Positions 47,953 to 57,281 of a stretch of 64,000 nucleotides of DNA are shown in pieces. The notes below the pieces were generated by a model. That model was not told the origin of the DNA, did no database searches, and saw only the letters and a program-made list of their open reading frames with translations. Both the position numbers and the translations under genes were made by a program. The first letter of the stretch is position 1. Every line of letters starts with the position of its first letter. Source of the stretch: Alteromonas sp. MMG017 (lineage in GTDB: Bacteria; Pseudomonadota; Gammaproteobacteria; Enterobacterales; Alteromonadaceae); contig NZ_JAGJDY010000008.1 in assembly GCF_018100795.1 (NCBI RefSeq), positions 62,001 to 126,000 on the forward strand, given 5' to 3'.

Positions 47953-47975
47953 CGTGATAGTTAAGAGCTATCACG
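47953..47975. promoter_or_regulatory. OxyR-type operator between the LysR gene and carbonic anhydrase
   Basis: CGTGATAG, TTAAGAG, CTATCACG: a perfect 8-bp inverted repeat. Its core ATAGTTAAGAGCTAT fits the OxyR element ATAGnTnnnAnCTAT at every fixed position and the LysR T-N11-A rule. A weaker related palindrome (TAGT-N7-ACTA) follows at 47979-47993. Confidence 0.7.
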
Positions 47976-48059
47976 AACTAGTATATTAAACTATTAATCT
48001 ATCAGGCGACACTGGTGTCGACAGTAAAAGACAATAATTATTATTTAATGGAGAAATTT

Positions 48060-48707
48060 ATGGATCACGTAATTTCGGGTGTTGCTAAATTCCAGAAGGA
48101 AGTTTATCCGGGAAAAAAAGCGGCCTTCCAAAAGCTGGCGAATGGTCAGAACCCAGAAGTGCTTTTCATCACGTGTTCAGACTCTCGTATCGATCCTAAC
48201 TTGGTGACGCAAACCGAACCAGGCGAACTGTTTATCTGTCGTAACGCAGGCAACATCGTGCCTCCGCATAGCAACCAAACAGGTGGTATGACCGCCTCAA
48301 TCGAATTTGCTGTTGCAGCATTGGGCGTTACGCATATCGTTGTTTGCGGGCACACAGATTGTGGCGCAATGAAAGGCGCTTTAAAGCCTGAAGGGCTTGC
48401 TTCATTGCCTCATGTTAAAGAGTGGCTAGGCCATTGTCGTGCTGCGACTGAAGTTGTTAAAGAGCGTAGTGGTTGTTCTGAACTAACCCACGATCATTTA
48501 GAAGATGTAACAAAAGAAAACGTGGTACAGCAAATTCAGCATTTACGTACACATCCTGCTGTTGCCGCAAAAATTGCGAACAAACAAGTTACTCTTCATG
48601 GTTGGGTTTATAATATAGGTAGTGGCGAAGTGTTGTGCTACAACAGCGAGTCTGGTGAGTTTGAGGTAATGGATCAATCTCACGCAGAAGCGCAGCTTGC
48701 ACGCTAA
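48060..48707 (+). CDS. Beta-class carbonic anhydrase
   Basis: A 215-residue beta-carbonic anhydrase. The zinc ligands are Cys39 (in TCSDSR), His98 and Cys101 (in CGHTDCGAM), with the Asp41-Arg43 dyad. It interconverts CO2 and bicarbonate. ATG 48060 has GGAG six bases upstream. A GTG at 48015 and an ATG at 48048 in frame lack this. It looks closer to CynT than to E. coli Can, but no cyanase is present. A SulP transporter starts 35 bases downstream, so the pair is probably one operon for bicarbonate supply. Confidence 0.93.
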   Translation: MDHVISGVAKFQKEVYPGKKAAFQKLANGQNPEVLFITCSDSRIDPNLVTQTEPGELFICRNAGNIVPPHSNQTGGMTASIEFAVAALGVTHIVVCGHTDCGAMKGALKPEGLASLPHVKEWLGHCRAATEVVKERSGCSELTHDHLEDVTKENVVQQIQHLRTHPAVAAKIANKQVTLHGWVYNIGSGEVLCYNSESGEFEVMDQSHAEAQLAR

Positions 48708-48742
48708 GCACTTTTGCGCGTTAAGAACTTAGGAAACATTCC

Positions 48743-50380
48743 ATGTTTAAGTTAAATGTAAGTAATTTACGTGGTGACATTACCGGTGGTTTAACCGCCG
48801 GTATTGTTGCTTTACCGCTAGCCTTGGCGCTAGGGGTAGCCTCAGGACTTGGCCCGATGGCCGGTCTTTATGGCGCCATTGCGGTAGGTTTCTTCGCCGC
48901 ATTGTTTGGTGGTACGCCGTCACAAATTTCTGGGCCAACTGGGCCTATGGTGGTGGTATTAGCCGGTTTGTTTGCTAGCCTATCTGGTGATGCAAGCTTG
49001 ATCTTTACCGCAGTTATACTTGCCGGTATTTTTCAGATTATCTTCGGCTTCTTAAAGGTTGGAGAATACATCCGGTTAGTACCATACCCTGTTATATCGG
49101 GCTTTATGTCGGGTATAGGTGCCATTATTATTATTCTACAATTAGGTCGTCTTTTAGGGCATGAGCCTCCAGGCGGTACTATTGGTGCATTAAGTTATTT
49201 ACCAACTGCGCTTGCAGATATTAATTTTGCCACCCTAGGTTTAGGTATTGGTACACTAATTATTGCCTACAAATGGCCAGCATCATTAGGTAAATATGTA
49301 CCCGGTGCGCTAGCAGCACTTATCATCGGTACGCTTGCAAGCTTAGCGTTATCTGTGCCTATTTTAGGTCAAATCCCAACAGGTTTACCTAGCATCCAAA
49401 TGCCAGTATTCGAGCAAGGTACAGCATTATTAATCTTAGAAGCTGCGTTTATTCTTGCGATTCTAGGTGCTATCGATAGTTTATTGACCTCATTGGTTGC
49501 CGACAACATGACCCGTACCCGCCACGATAGCAATAGAGAGCTAATCGGTCAGGGTATTGGTAACACTGTAGCGGGTTTCATTGGCGGTATTGCTGGGGCT
49601 GGTGCCACCATGCGAACGGTTGTGAATATTCGCAGCGGTGGTAAAGACCGTATTTCGGGTATGGTCCACGCATTGGTATTACTTGCGATTGTGTTGGGTC
49701 TTAGCCCACTTGCGGCGAAAATCCCTCATGCTGTACTAGCCGGTATTTTGGTTAAAGTCGGTTTAGACATTATTGATTGGAGCTACTTAAAGCGCGCTCA
49801 CAAAGGTCCTCGCTGGGATTTCGGTTTGATGATTTTGGTACTTGCACTTACTGTGTTTGTTGACCTAATCACTGCTGTGGGGGTGGGCGTGGTATTTGCT
49901 GCGTTAGCTTACGTCCGTCAAGTTGCTCACTTACAACTTGAAGAGCTTCGTAAAATTCCTGAGTCGCTTAACGATCCTGAAGAGAATGCGTTACTTGAGT
50001 CGCTTAAAGACAAGGTCTCTATCTTCAGCTTCGGCGGTCCGTTAAGTTTTGGTGCCGCTGCTGATGTAGGTCACCATGTAAGAGACAACGTAAAAGTAGG
50101 TTCTAAGGTGATGATCTTAGATTTCACCCGTGTGCCTACTGTGGATGTGTCTGCGGCAATGGCGGTAGAAACGGTAACTGTGGATGCTATGGCGGCAGGT
50201 AGACAACTAGTGATTTGCGGTGCTAATGCCGCGGTGAACGAAGTGCTAGAGAGCATCTGTGTTAACCATCCAGGTATCGTTATTTACGATAACTTGCACG
50301 ACGCATTACTTTATGCGAAAAAAAAAGTGACGGAATCACCGAATCCAGAAGTTAATTTTAACGCTGTATCGCAATCTTAA
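48743..50380 (+). CDS. SulP-family anion (probable bicarbonate) transporter
   Basis: A 545-residue SLC26/SulP protein. It has about 10-12 membrane segments in residues 8-415, with the family stretch LPLALALGVASGLGPMAGLYGA, then a C-terminal STAS domain near residues 430-530. SulP proteins move sulfate, bicarbonate or dicarboxylates. The neighbouring carbonic anhydrase favours bicarbonate, as for BicA-like members. Substrate choice is inference. Confidence 0.9.
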   Translation: MFKLNVSNLRGDITGGLTAGIVALPLALALGVASGLGPMAGLYGAIAVGFFAALFGGTPSQISGPTGPMVVVLAGLFASLSGDASLIFTAVILAGIFQIIFGFLKVGEYIRLVPYPVISGFMSGIGAIIIILQLGRLLGHEPPGGTIGALSYLPTALADINFATLGLGIGTLIIAYKWPASLGKYVPGALAALIIGTLASLALSVPILGQIPTGLPSIQMPVFEQGTALLILEAAFILAILGAIDSLLTSLVADNMTRTRHDSNRELIGQGIGNTVAGFIGGIAGAGATMRTVVNIRSGGKDRISGMVHALVLLAIVLGLSPLAAKIPHAVLAGILVKVGLDIIDWSYLKRAHKGPRWDFGLMILVLALTVFVDLITAVGVGVVFAALAYVRQVAHLQLEELRKIPESLNDPEENALLESLKDKVSIFSFGGPLSFGAAADVGHHVRDNVKVGSKVMILDFTRVPTVDVSAAMAVETVTVDAMAAGRQLVICGANAAVNEVLESICVNHPGIVIYDNLHDALLYAKKKVTESPNPEVNFNAVSQS

Positions 50381-50406
50381 CTTCATGATAATTAAGTGTA
50401 TTTAAT

Positions 50407-50436
50407 AAAAGCCCTTCTCGCGAAGGGCTTTTTTTT
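50407..50436 (+). terminator. Terminator after the SulP gene
   Basis: Stem AAAAGCCCTTC / GAAGGGCTTTT with loop TCGC, then a T run. It ends the carbonic anhydrase-SulP unit. Confidence 0.93.
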
Positions 50437-50467
50437 GTGCTTTTTTCATAATCTGTCATTTTTTATT

Positions 50468-50483
50468 AATTGAATGTTCAATT
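50468..50483. promoter_or_regulatory. BetI-like operator upstream of the TonB receptor
   Basis: AATTGAATGTTCAATT: half-sites AATTGAA and TTCAATT around TG. It resembles the TTGAAC-GTTCAA palindromes I recall for BetI. It overlaps a possible -35 (TTGAAT) and lies about 80 bases before the receptor start. The betI gene is two positions downstream. Confidence 0.6.
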
Positions 50484-50521
50484 TAACTTAACGTAACTGT
50501 CACATCCGCTTTTTAAGCTGA

Positions 50522-50540
50522 TTGAGTGAAAAGCACTCAA
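50522..50540. other. Second inverted repeat in the receptor leader
   Basis: TTGAGTG, AAAAG, CACTCAA: a perfect 7-bp inverted repeat 24 bases before the ATG. It could be a second operator or an RNA hairpin. Confidence 0.45.
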
Positions 50541-50564
50541 ACTATTAAAAAGGGAAACATACAC

Positions 50565-52979
50565 ATGACGCGTTACCATCTTATTGCACTTAGTGTACTT
50601 GCCGGATTATCAGGTGTTTCAAATAGCCATGCAGAAGCTATTGCCGAAGATAAATCAAATGAAATAGAAGAAATTACGGTTGTTGGGCGAAGTGTGTCAT
50701 ACGCCAATAACGCGGCTTCTGACGACATGCAAAAACAGCAAGCAAATTTAAGCAGTGTGCTTGCCGTGGTAGATAACTTACCGGGTGTGCTAATTAACGA
50801 AGGTGATACCTTTGGGGCCGATGATTGGTCTACTTCTATTGTTATTCGTGGTTTTCAAGTTAACCTTAATGAACAGCAAATCGGTATGACGGTAGATGGT
50901 ATTGCCAACGGCAACTCGAATTATGGCGGCGGTGCTAAAGCAAACCGCTATATTGATACTGAAAACCTACAAACCATAGAAGTATCACAAGGTACGTCTG
51001 ATATTGCCTCTCGCTCTCATGAAGCGCTAGGCGGTACGCTAAACTTTACGACTATTAATCCGAGCGATGAAGAAGGCTTTGTCGTGAGCGTGACGGCGGG
51101 GGAGTTTGATGCTTCAAAATACTACGTGCGTTATGACACCGGCGAAATCTTAAAAGATACGTACGCGTGGATCAGTCTATCTACACAAGAAAGCAGCGAC
51201 TTCATGGATCAAGTGGCTGAAAATACCCGTGATCACCTGGCGTTGAAAGTAACCTCTATGGTGGAAGACGTTGCGCTAACCGGCTATGTGTCATATGACG
51301 ATACCCATGAAGAAAATTACCAACGAATTTATAGCCTAGAGCAATATGCGCAAAACCCGGACTGGGATCAGCTCACCAGTGAATGGACCGGTATCCCCTA
51401 TCAAGACCAATCTTATCGTCGTGGCTGGTCTACTTTACGTGAAAATCTATTAGCTTACTTGAAAGCAGAGTTTTCTATTGGCGCCGTCGATATGTCGACA
51501 AGTGTCTATTATCACGAAAACGAAGGACGTGGTGATTGGGTGCCACCGTATCTTGTAGACGTAAAAGATGACGGCGCTGACGGTCACTCAGAGTTGGTCA
51601 ACGGAAACACGGTCTATGGTGGTAGTGCACTTGGTAATATCTACTTTGTAGACCGCGATGGCATGCAGCTTTCTCCTATTGCTGGCTGTGCAAGTTCAAT
51701 TACCTTTCCTTATGGCGGGGCAGGGGCCGAGTACGACCCAAGCTGTCACGAACAAGGTGCAATTCCAGTTGGCTCGTACCGACACACACATTACAACAAA
51801 GAGCGCCTTGGTTTTAATGCAGATGGCATCTGGTATGCCAAGTTAGGCGAGTTCGATAATACGCTTCGCTTTGGATTGTGGTGGGAAGATTATGAGCGTG
51901 ATGAATACCGAGATTGGCACAAAATCACTGATTCGGCGATTGGTTACGATTTTAATAACTCGCCTTACTGGGTGCAGTATGATCGCAGTTTCCCTATTGA
52001 TACCTTAATGTATTACGTAGAAGACGAAATTGATTTTGGAATAGCGAAAGTACGTCTAGGCGCTAAGCGCTTTAATGTTGATATTGCTAAGAACGACAAC
52101 TTCGACAGCGCTAATAACCTTGACGTTAATTCTGATTCAGACACGCTATTTTCTGCTGGCTTTGTAGCACCTATCGCCATAGATGGGTTGGAACTGTTCG
52201 CTGGCTACGGTGAAAACTTCGCATCAATAAAAGACGCACAACTTGAGCGTGACGATACGGACTTGCGCTTTATTGAACCAGAAACTGCAGAGAATATTGA
52301 TGTAGGTCTTCGTTATTCAAGTGCTAAATTCAATGCCAATATTACATACTACACCATTGAGTTTAATAACCGCATTCAATTCACCAGCAATGAAACTGCT
52401 AGTGGTATCGACTTTTTAGAAGCCGCGGCAGGTGGATATCGAAATGTAGGGGGGATTGAGTCTAGCGGTTTTGAAATGTCTGCTGACTTTGCGATTACCG
52501 ACAACCTTACTGTATTTACCTCGCTAACATTAAGTGAATCGGAATACATTGAAACCATTGGTGGCACAGGTACCCAGTACGACTCACTAGCCAATGCCCA
52601 AGCCGCTATTGCAGATACCACAAACTCTGAATCTTCATTGGTAGCAGTAAAAGGGAATACGGTGATAGGTACGCCAGATACCATGGCTGTTATTAGCCTA
52701 GATTGGAGTAAAAACAATTATTTCGCCGGTATATCGACAAAGTATGTCGACTCTCGTTTCATCGATATTTACAATACCGCTGAAGTAGATGACTATTTGG
52801 TTAGCGACCTTTATATTGGTGGATACATTAGCAATATAGGTCAAGGCATGGAAGAGCTTGAAGTTCGCCTAACCGTAAACAATGTGCTAGATGAGGATTA
52901 TGCTTCTACCATCGCCCCTAACGCATTTTGGATAGGTGCGCCACGCGCAGTCGCCATCAATGCACGTTTAACGTTTTAA
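50565..52979 (+). CDS. TonB-dependent outer-membrane receptor
   Basis: An 804-residue receptor. The signal peptide covers residues 1 to about 24 (ending SNSHA). A TonB box-like EIEEITVVG follows, then a plug domain with SIVIRGFQVNLNEQQIGMTVDGI, and a 22-strand-type barrel ending in aromatic/Phe (ARLTF). ATG 50565 has AGGGAAA upstream. A longer in-frame start would disrupt the signal peptide. It imports a scarce ligand using TonB energy. The downstream BetI-type repressor suggests a quaternary amine or related compound, which is inference. Confidence 0.9.
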   Translation: MTRYHLIALSVLAGLSGVSNSHAEAIAEDKSNEIEEITVVGRSVSYANNAASDDMQKQQANLSSVLAVVDNLPGVLINEGDTFGADDWSTSIVIRGFQVNLNEQQIGMTVDGIANGNSNYGGGAKANRYIDTENLQTIEVSQGTSDIASRSHEALGGTLNFTTINPSDEEGFVVSVTAGEFDASKYYVRYDTGEILKDTYAWISLSTQESSDFMDQVAENTRDHLALKVTSMVEDVALTGYVSYDDTHEENYQRIYSLEQYAQNPDWDQLTSEWTGIPYQDQSYRRGWSTLRENLLAYLKAEFSIGAVDMSTSVYYHENEGRGDWVPPYLVDVKDDGADGHSELVNGNTVYGGSALGNIYFVDRDGMQLSPIAGCASSITFPYGGAGAEYDPSCHEQGAIPVGSYRHTHYNKERLGFNADGIWYAKLGEFDNTLRFGLWWEDYERDEYRDWHKITDSAIGYDFNNSPYWVQYDRSFPIDTLMYYVEDEIDFGIAKVRLGAKRFNVDIAKNDNFDSANNLDVNSDSDTLFSAGFVAPIAIDGLELFAGYGENFASIKDAQLERDDTDLRFIEPETAENIDVGLRYSSAKFNANITYYTIEFNNRIQFTSNETASGIDFLEAAAGGYRNVGGIESSGFEMSADFAITDNLTVFTSLTLSESEYIETIGGTGTQYDSLANAQAAIADTTNSESSLVAVKGNTVIGTPDTMAVISLDWSKNNYFAGISTKYVDSRFIDIYNTAEVDDYLVSDLYIGGYISNIGQGMEELEVRLTVNNVLDEDYASTIAPNAFWIGAPRAVAINARLTF

Positions 52980-53053
52980 TTCACTGTAAGACGGGTTGTT
53001 GCAACGTACATGAAAAGTGCGTTGCAGCGGCTCATACGGTATGGAGCAGTTAC

Positions 53054-53635
53054 ATGCCTAAAGTAGGAATGGAGCCCATTCGAAAGCAGCAGCTAATCGA
53101 TGCCACCTTGGTGGTCATAGCTGAGCACGGGTTTCACAGCGCCACCATTAGTTTAATTAGTAAACAAGCGGGTCTTTCAACCGGTATTATTAGCCATTAT
53201 TTTGGTGATAAACAGGGGCTAATTGAAGCCGCTATGCGATACCTGTTAGAAAAGTTGAAACTGCAGGGTAATTTTAGCAGCCATTTAGAGCGCTTAGACG
53301 CCATTATTGAAAGCAATTTTTCCGGTGAACAGCAAGAATCCTCAGCCACCAATACATGGCTGAATTTTTGGGCGTTATCATTGCACAATAAAGGCTTACA
53401 CCGTCTTCAACGAATAAACCACAAACGGTTAGAAAGTAACTTAACCTATAGTTTTGCAAACCTTATTCCTAGGGAGCATGCCAAAGAGGCAGCGTTGTCT
53501 ACCGCAGCCATGATAGATGGTTTTTGGTTACGCAATGCCCTTGAAGGTGAAAAGCAAAATAATAAGGAAAATGTGATTAGGACGAGTAACGCGGTGAAGC
53601 GTTATGTACGATTGGTGCTATCACAATATCAATAA
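53054..53635 (+). CDS. betI: BetI-type TetR transcriptional repressor
   Basis: A 193-residue protein that follows E. coli BetI along its length: MPKVGMEPIRKQQLIDATL at the start, the helix-turn-helix LISKQAGLSTGIISHYFGDKQGLIEA, and AALSTAAMIDGFWLRNALEG in the ligand domain. BetI represses glycine-betaine synthesis genes and is released by choline. betA, betB and betT are not here. It lies 74 bases after the TonB receptor on the same strand. ATG 53054 gives the standard length. Confidence 0.85.
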   Translation: MPKVGMEPIRKQQLIDATLVVIAEHGFHSATISLISKQAGLSTGIISHYFGDKQGLIEAAMRYLLEKLKLQGNFSSHLERLDAIIESNFSGEQQESSATNTWLNFWALSLHNKGLHRLQRINHKRLESNLTYSFANLIPREHAKEAALSTAAMIDGFWLRNALEGEKQNNKENVIRTSNAVKRYVRLVLSQYQ

Positions 53636-53716
53636 AAGCGGCGTGGTAGTCGGGAGTGTGGGGTTAAAAGCCTTTAACTATAAAAGCTGCAAATACAAAT
53701 ATTGTCATCAAAGAAG

Positions 53717-53743
53717 CCCACACGGACAAAGCGTCCGCATGGG
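53717..53743 (-). terminator. Probable terminator of the M13 peptidase gene
   Basis: Read on the minus strand, CCCATGCGGAC and GTCCGTGTGGG pair (two internal mismatches) with a five-base loop. They are followed by CTTCTTTG. It lies 13 bases past the stop. The T run is broken, so efficiency is uncertain. Confidence 0.5.
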
Positions 53744-53755
53744 TATCCACTAACA

Positions 53756-55834
53756 TTACCAAATACGAACTCGTTCTTCTGGCTCAAGATACAAATCATC
53801 GCCAGGTTGAACGTTAAAAGCTTCGTACCAAGCATCGTGGTTTCGTGGTGCTTGCGCACGGTAACGACCTGGAGCATGCGTTCCACCACGTAGCTGGTTC
53901 AACATGCTTTCCTCAGTACGCTTTTCACGCCACACTTGCGCCCATGCAAGGAAGAAACGTTGATCGCCAGTTAGGCCATCAATAACCGGCGCTTCTTCAC
54001 CATTTAAGCTTAGTTTGTAAGCATGATAAGCCATAGACAAACCACCTACATCACCAATGTTTTCGCCTAAGCTGTTACGACCATTAACGAAGTTACCTTC
54101 AATCGGCTCGTATTGGTTGTATTGCTCGGCCAGCATATCGGCTTTTTTCTCAAATGCAGCGCGGTCTTCGTCAGTCCACCAGTTACGCTGAATACCGTTA
54201 GCATCAGACTTTGAACCCTGATCGTCAAAACCATGACCCATTTCATGGCCAATAACAGCGCCAATTGCACCATAGTTTACTGCAGCATCAGCATTAGGAT
54301 CGAAAAACGGCGGCTGAAGAATAGCGGCAGGGAAAACAATTTCGTTAAACGAACTGTTGTAATACGCGTTAACACGTTGTGGCGTCATGCCCCAACGCTC
54401 ACGGTCGGTTTTTTCTAGCTCTTTCGCAATACCTTCAGCTTTGAAAAACTCTCTAAGGTTACGCACGTTTCCTAGCAAGTCATCACTGTTGATGGTTAAG
54501 CCATCGAAAGATTGCCATTTGTCTGGGTAGCCAATCTTAGGGCGAAACGCCATCAGCTTTTCTTTCGCATTAACTTTGGTGTCTTCACTCATCCAATCTA
54601 GGTTATCGATACGTTCGTTCAGTGCCGTACGTAAATTTTCAACCAGCTCGGCCATTTGTGCTTTCGAACTTTCAGGGAAGTACTCAGTAACGTATATCTT
54701 ACCAATGGCAAACCCTAAAGACTCAGTACCAGCCATTTGGCTTACGGCACGCTTCCAGCGAGGGCGAGGCTCCTGCTGACCACTTAACGTTGTGCCATAA
54801 AAATCAAAGTTGGCCAGATAAATATCTTCTGATAGTAAGCCTGCATTGTTTTTAATGGTGTGGTAAGTCAAGTAAGCCTTCCAATCATCAAGGCTGGTTT
54901 CATTGATAATATCAATAACATCATTGATGGGTTCAGGCTGGGTGATGTTAAGTTCAGGCGCTTTAAAGCCGGTTTGGGCTAAAAATGTGTCCCAATCAAA
55001 TTGAGGATAAGCATCAGTAAGTTTGCTGCGCTCAATTTGATTTAATGTAAGGTCGCGGTCGCGACGTTTCTCACGAGGCCACTGAATGTTTGCTATCTCA
55101 GTTTCAAGCTTAAGAATGGTGGCAGCTTGTTCAGCGGCATTTTCTACGCCCGCAAAGTTCAACATTTGTTCGATGTGCGCCAAGTAAGCTTCGCGAATTT
55201 TCACGAACCTTTCATGATCGCTAATGTAGTAATCGCGATCAGGTAAGCTAAGGCCGCCCACACCAACGCTAAGCTGGTACTCATTCGGATCTAAACGGTT
55301 GTACCACATGCCAGTATCAATAGGAGAACTCGCACCGGTGAGCCAACTTTTACCAAATACTTCAGTTAAGTCTTTGGTTGATGCAATAGCATCAATAGAT
55401 GACAACACATCAGAAATCGGCGTAAGCCCTTTTTCGTTAAGGGTTTCGACATCCATATAAGACACGAAAAAATCATGAACTAGCTGCTCATCAGCGTTCA
55501 AGTCTTCTTTTTCCATTAACCCGTCAATAATATTTTTGACCTGTTCTTCACTGCGCTCAGCAAGGGCAGTGAAGGCACCGAATCGGGTTTTATCGGCAGG
55601 AAGCTCATAATTGTCGTACCAGGTACCGCCAGCGTACATGAAGAAGTCGTCGCCAGGTTTAACGGCTTCGTTTCGGGCAGATAAGTCTACGCCAAATGAA
55701 CCTAGTTCAGCTTGACCTTGCTCTTCTTCCATTGCCATCTTGTCAGCAGCTTGTTGTTTATTTTGTTCTGGCTGACCACAGCCAGCTAAGCCTAGCGATG
55801 CTGCTATGGCTAGCGCGAGTAGTTTTTGTTTCAT
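53756..55834 (-). CDS. pepO: M13-family zinc metallopeptidase lipoprotein (PepO-like)
   Basis: A 692-residue neprilysin-like peptidase. It has a lipoprotein signal with lipobox LAGC (Cys19), an N-terminal M13 domain, and a C-terminal catalytic domain. The zinc site is VIGHEMGHGFDDQG, with the third ligand in GENIGDVGG, where the usual ENxAD motif carries Gly for Ala. NAYY and PAAILQPPFF match the family. It cleaves small peptides, probably in the periplasm. The start overlaps the stop of the upstream DUF482 gene (ATGA). Confidence 0.92.
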   Translation of the reverse strand: MKQKLLALAIAASLGLAGCGQPEQNKQQAADKMAMEEEQGQAELGSFGVDLSARNEAVKPGDDFFMYAGGTWYDNYELPADKTRFGAFTALAERSEEQVKNIIDGLMEKEDLNADEQLVHDFFVSYMDVETLNEKGLTPISDVLSSIDAIASTKDLTEVFGKSWLTGASSPIDTGMWYNRLDPNEYQLSVGVGGLSLPDRDYYISDHERFVKIREAYLAHIEQMLNFAGVENAAEQAATILKLETEIANIQWPREKRRDRDLTLNQIERSKLTDAYPQFDWDTFLAQTGFKAPELNITQPEPINDVIDIINETSLDDWKAYLTYHTIKNNAGLLSEDIYLANFDFYGTTLSGQQEPRPRWKRAVSQMAGTESLGFAIGKIYVTEYFPESSKAQMAELVENLRTALNERIDNLDWMSEDTKVNAKEKLMAFRPKIGYPDKWQSFDGLTINSDDLLGNVRNLREFFKAEGIAKELEKTDRERWGMTPQRVNAYYNSSFNEIVFPAAILQPPFFDPNADAAVNYGAIGAVIGHEMGHGFDDQGSKSDANGIQRNWWTDEDRAAFEKKADMLAEQYNQYEPIEGNFVNGRNSLGENIGDVGGLSMAYHAYKLSLNGEEAPVIDGLTGDQRFFLAWAQVWREKRTEESMLNQLRGGTHAPGRYRAQAPRNHDAWYEAFNVQPGDDLYLEPEERVRIW

Positions 55835-57177
55835 ATCGTTTTCTCATTATGATTATTCACCGCTAACAAAGGGTTAGGGGTGTTTGTCGTTTTAAGGGTA
55901 GGTGTTATATCGTTATTAAAAGGTAAAACATCTTGGGCTTGATTGAAATACGCAACAATATGTTCTGATTCTTGTTGTAAAAATGACGCTACAGCATCAT
56001 GAAAGGGGGCCGAAAACAGTTGATGTTGCGACTGGCAGTAAATAGGTTCAAACCCCCGGAGAATCTTATGCTCGCCTTGAGTGCCAGGGTTAAAAAGTGG
56101 AAGCTTTTTCTCTATCGCAAACGCAATGCCTTCAAAGTAACAACACGCAAAATGTAGTCCGCTGACTTCCTCTAATGCCCCCCAGTATCTGCCATATAAC
56201 CCCGAGTCATCATAAAAAAACAACGCACTGGCCATCGGGCAATCATGCTTAAACGCAGTGATAATAAGCATATTGTTGGCCATGGTATCGCGCAACTGAT
56301 GAAAAAATGCCTCATTCAAATAGCCTGTGTGGCCGCTACGTTTTAAATACGTTGCTTGGTAGCACTGCAAGAAGAAATCGAGTACCTCATCGGTGATTTC
56401 ATTCCCACATAAATGGCGATAATGGATACCTTGTTCAACAAGCTTTCGTTGTGTTTTTTTCATGTCACGACGTTTGCGCGAGGTCAGCGCATTTAAAAAG
56501 CTGTCGAAATTGGTGTATTGATAATTATGCCATTGAAATTGAACAGCGTATCGAGTGAGAAAATCTGAGTTATTGCCGAGGATTCTTTGCGTGCGGGCAT
56601 CGGTAAATAGCCAATGGCAGGAAGAGACGGTCTCTTCGCCAATCGATTGCACGGTATCAGAAATGAGTGTTATAAGCGCTTCGTTAAATGATGCCTCTTC
56701 ACGGGTTAATATTCGTGATCCGGTAACGGGCGTAAAGGGGATTGCGGCAATCCACTTCGGATAATAAGGAATACCATGCTGGTGGTATGCATTGGCCCAT
56801 GAATGGTCAAACACGTATTCGCCATAGCTGTGGGTTTTTAAATAACCGGGAATAATGGCGATTACCGTACTTTCATCTGATGCAGAGAATGCTTCTTCGT
56901 TAGACGAGGCTTGATCATTTGCAAGGGCTTGTTCAGTTATAAGCGATTGGTCAGATAGAGGCGCTCGGTCATTTGCATGGCATTGGTCAGCTACAGAAGC
57001 TTTTTCAATGACAAGATGTTGCGGTATCCAACCAGAAGCTTCATTGCAGCATCCACTTTGTTCTAACGCATTTAAAAAGTCGTAACGTAAGAAAGGGCCT
57101 TCGCCTCTAGCAAGGTCATCCCATGTAGCTTGGGGAACATCCGACACCGCACTGACAACTTTTACCTTATATTCCAT
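55831..57177 (-). CDS. FemAB/GNAT-like DUF482 protein
   Basis: A 448-residue protein of the DUF482 (peptidoglycan biosynthesis/recognition, FemAB-like) family. It has TSRKRRDMKKTQRKLVEQGI and the signature GRYWGALEEVSGLHFACCYFEGIAFAIEKKL with NPGTQGEHKILRGFEP. The biochemical role is not established. Residues 62-97 are six degenerate hexapeptides inserted between the first strands and the conserved body. ATG 57177 is preferred; a GTG seven codons upstream is possible. It is translationally coupled to the M13 peptidase. Confidence 0.82.
   Translation of the reverse strand: MEYKVKVVSAVSDVPQATWDDLARGEGPFLRYDFLNALEQSGCCNEASGWIPQHLVIEKASVADQCHANDRAPLSDQSLITEQALANDQASSNEEAFSASDESTVIAIIPGYLKTHSYGEYVFDHSWANAYHQHGIPYYPKWIAAIPFTPVTGSRILTREEASFNEALITLISDTVQSIGEETVSSCHWLFTDARTQRILGNNSDFLTRYAVQFQWHNYQYTNFDSFLNALTSRKRRDMKKTQRKLVEQGIHYRHLCGNEITDEVLDFFLQCYQATYLKRSGHTGYLNEAFFHQLRDTMANNMLIITAFKHDCPMASALFFYDDSGLYGRYWGALEEVSGLHFACCYFEGIAFAIEKKLPLFNPGTQGEHKILRGFEPIYCQSQHQLFSAPFHDAVASFLQQESEHIVAYFNQAQDVLPFNNDITPTLKTTNTPNPLLAVNNHNEKTI
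56887..56994 (-). repeat. Six 18-bp tandem repeats inside the DUF482 gene
   Basis: In-frame units code for VADQCH, ANDRAP, LSDQSL, ITEQAL, ANDQAS and SNEEAF (residues 62-97). The shared pattern is x-[ASTN]-[DE]-[QRE]-[ACS]-x. The units are diverged at DNA level. They make an acidic linker that other family members I recall do not have. Confidence 0.75.
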
Positions 57178-57281
57178 GCTCACGTTTACTTTATTCACTT
57201 TCGTTCAACGACGCTAAAGATTACCATTAATAGTAATATAACGAGATTGAAAAGTATTTTAAGAAGGTTTCGATTAATAAA

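Noticed and set aside
48015..48059. An upstream GTG start for carbonic anhydrase.
   Set aside because: It lacks a ribosome site and adds 15 residues with no family match; ATG 48060 has GGAG six bases before it.
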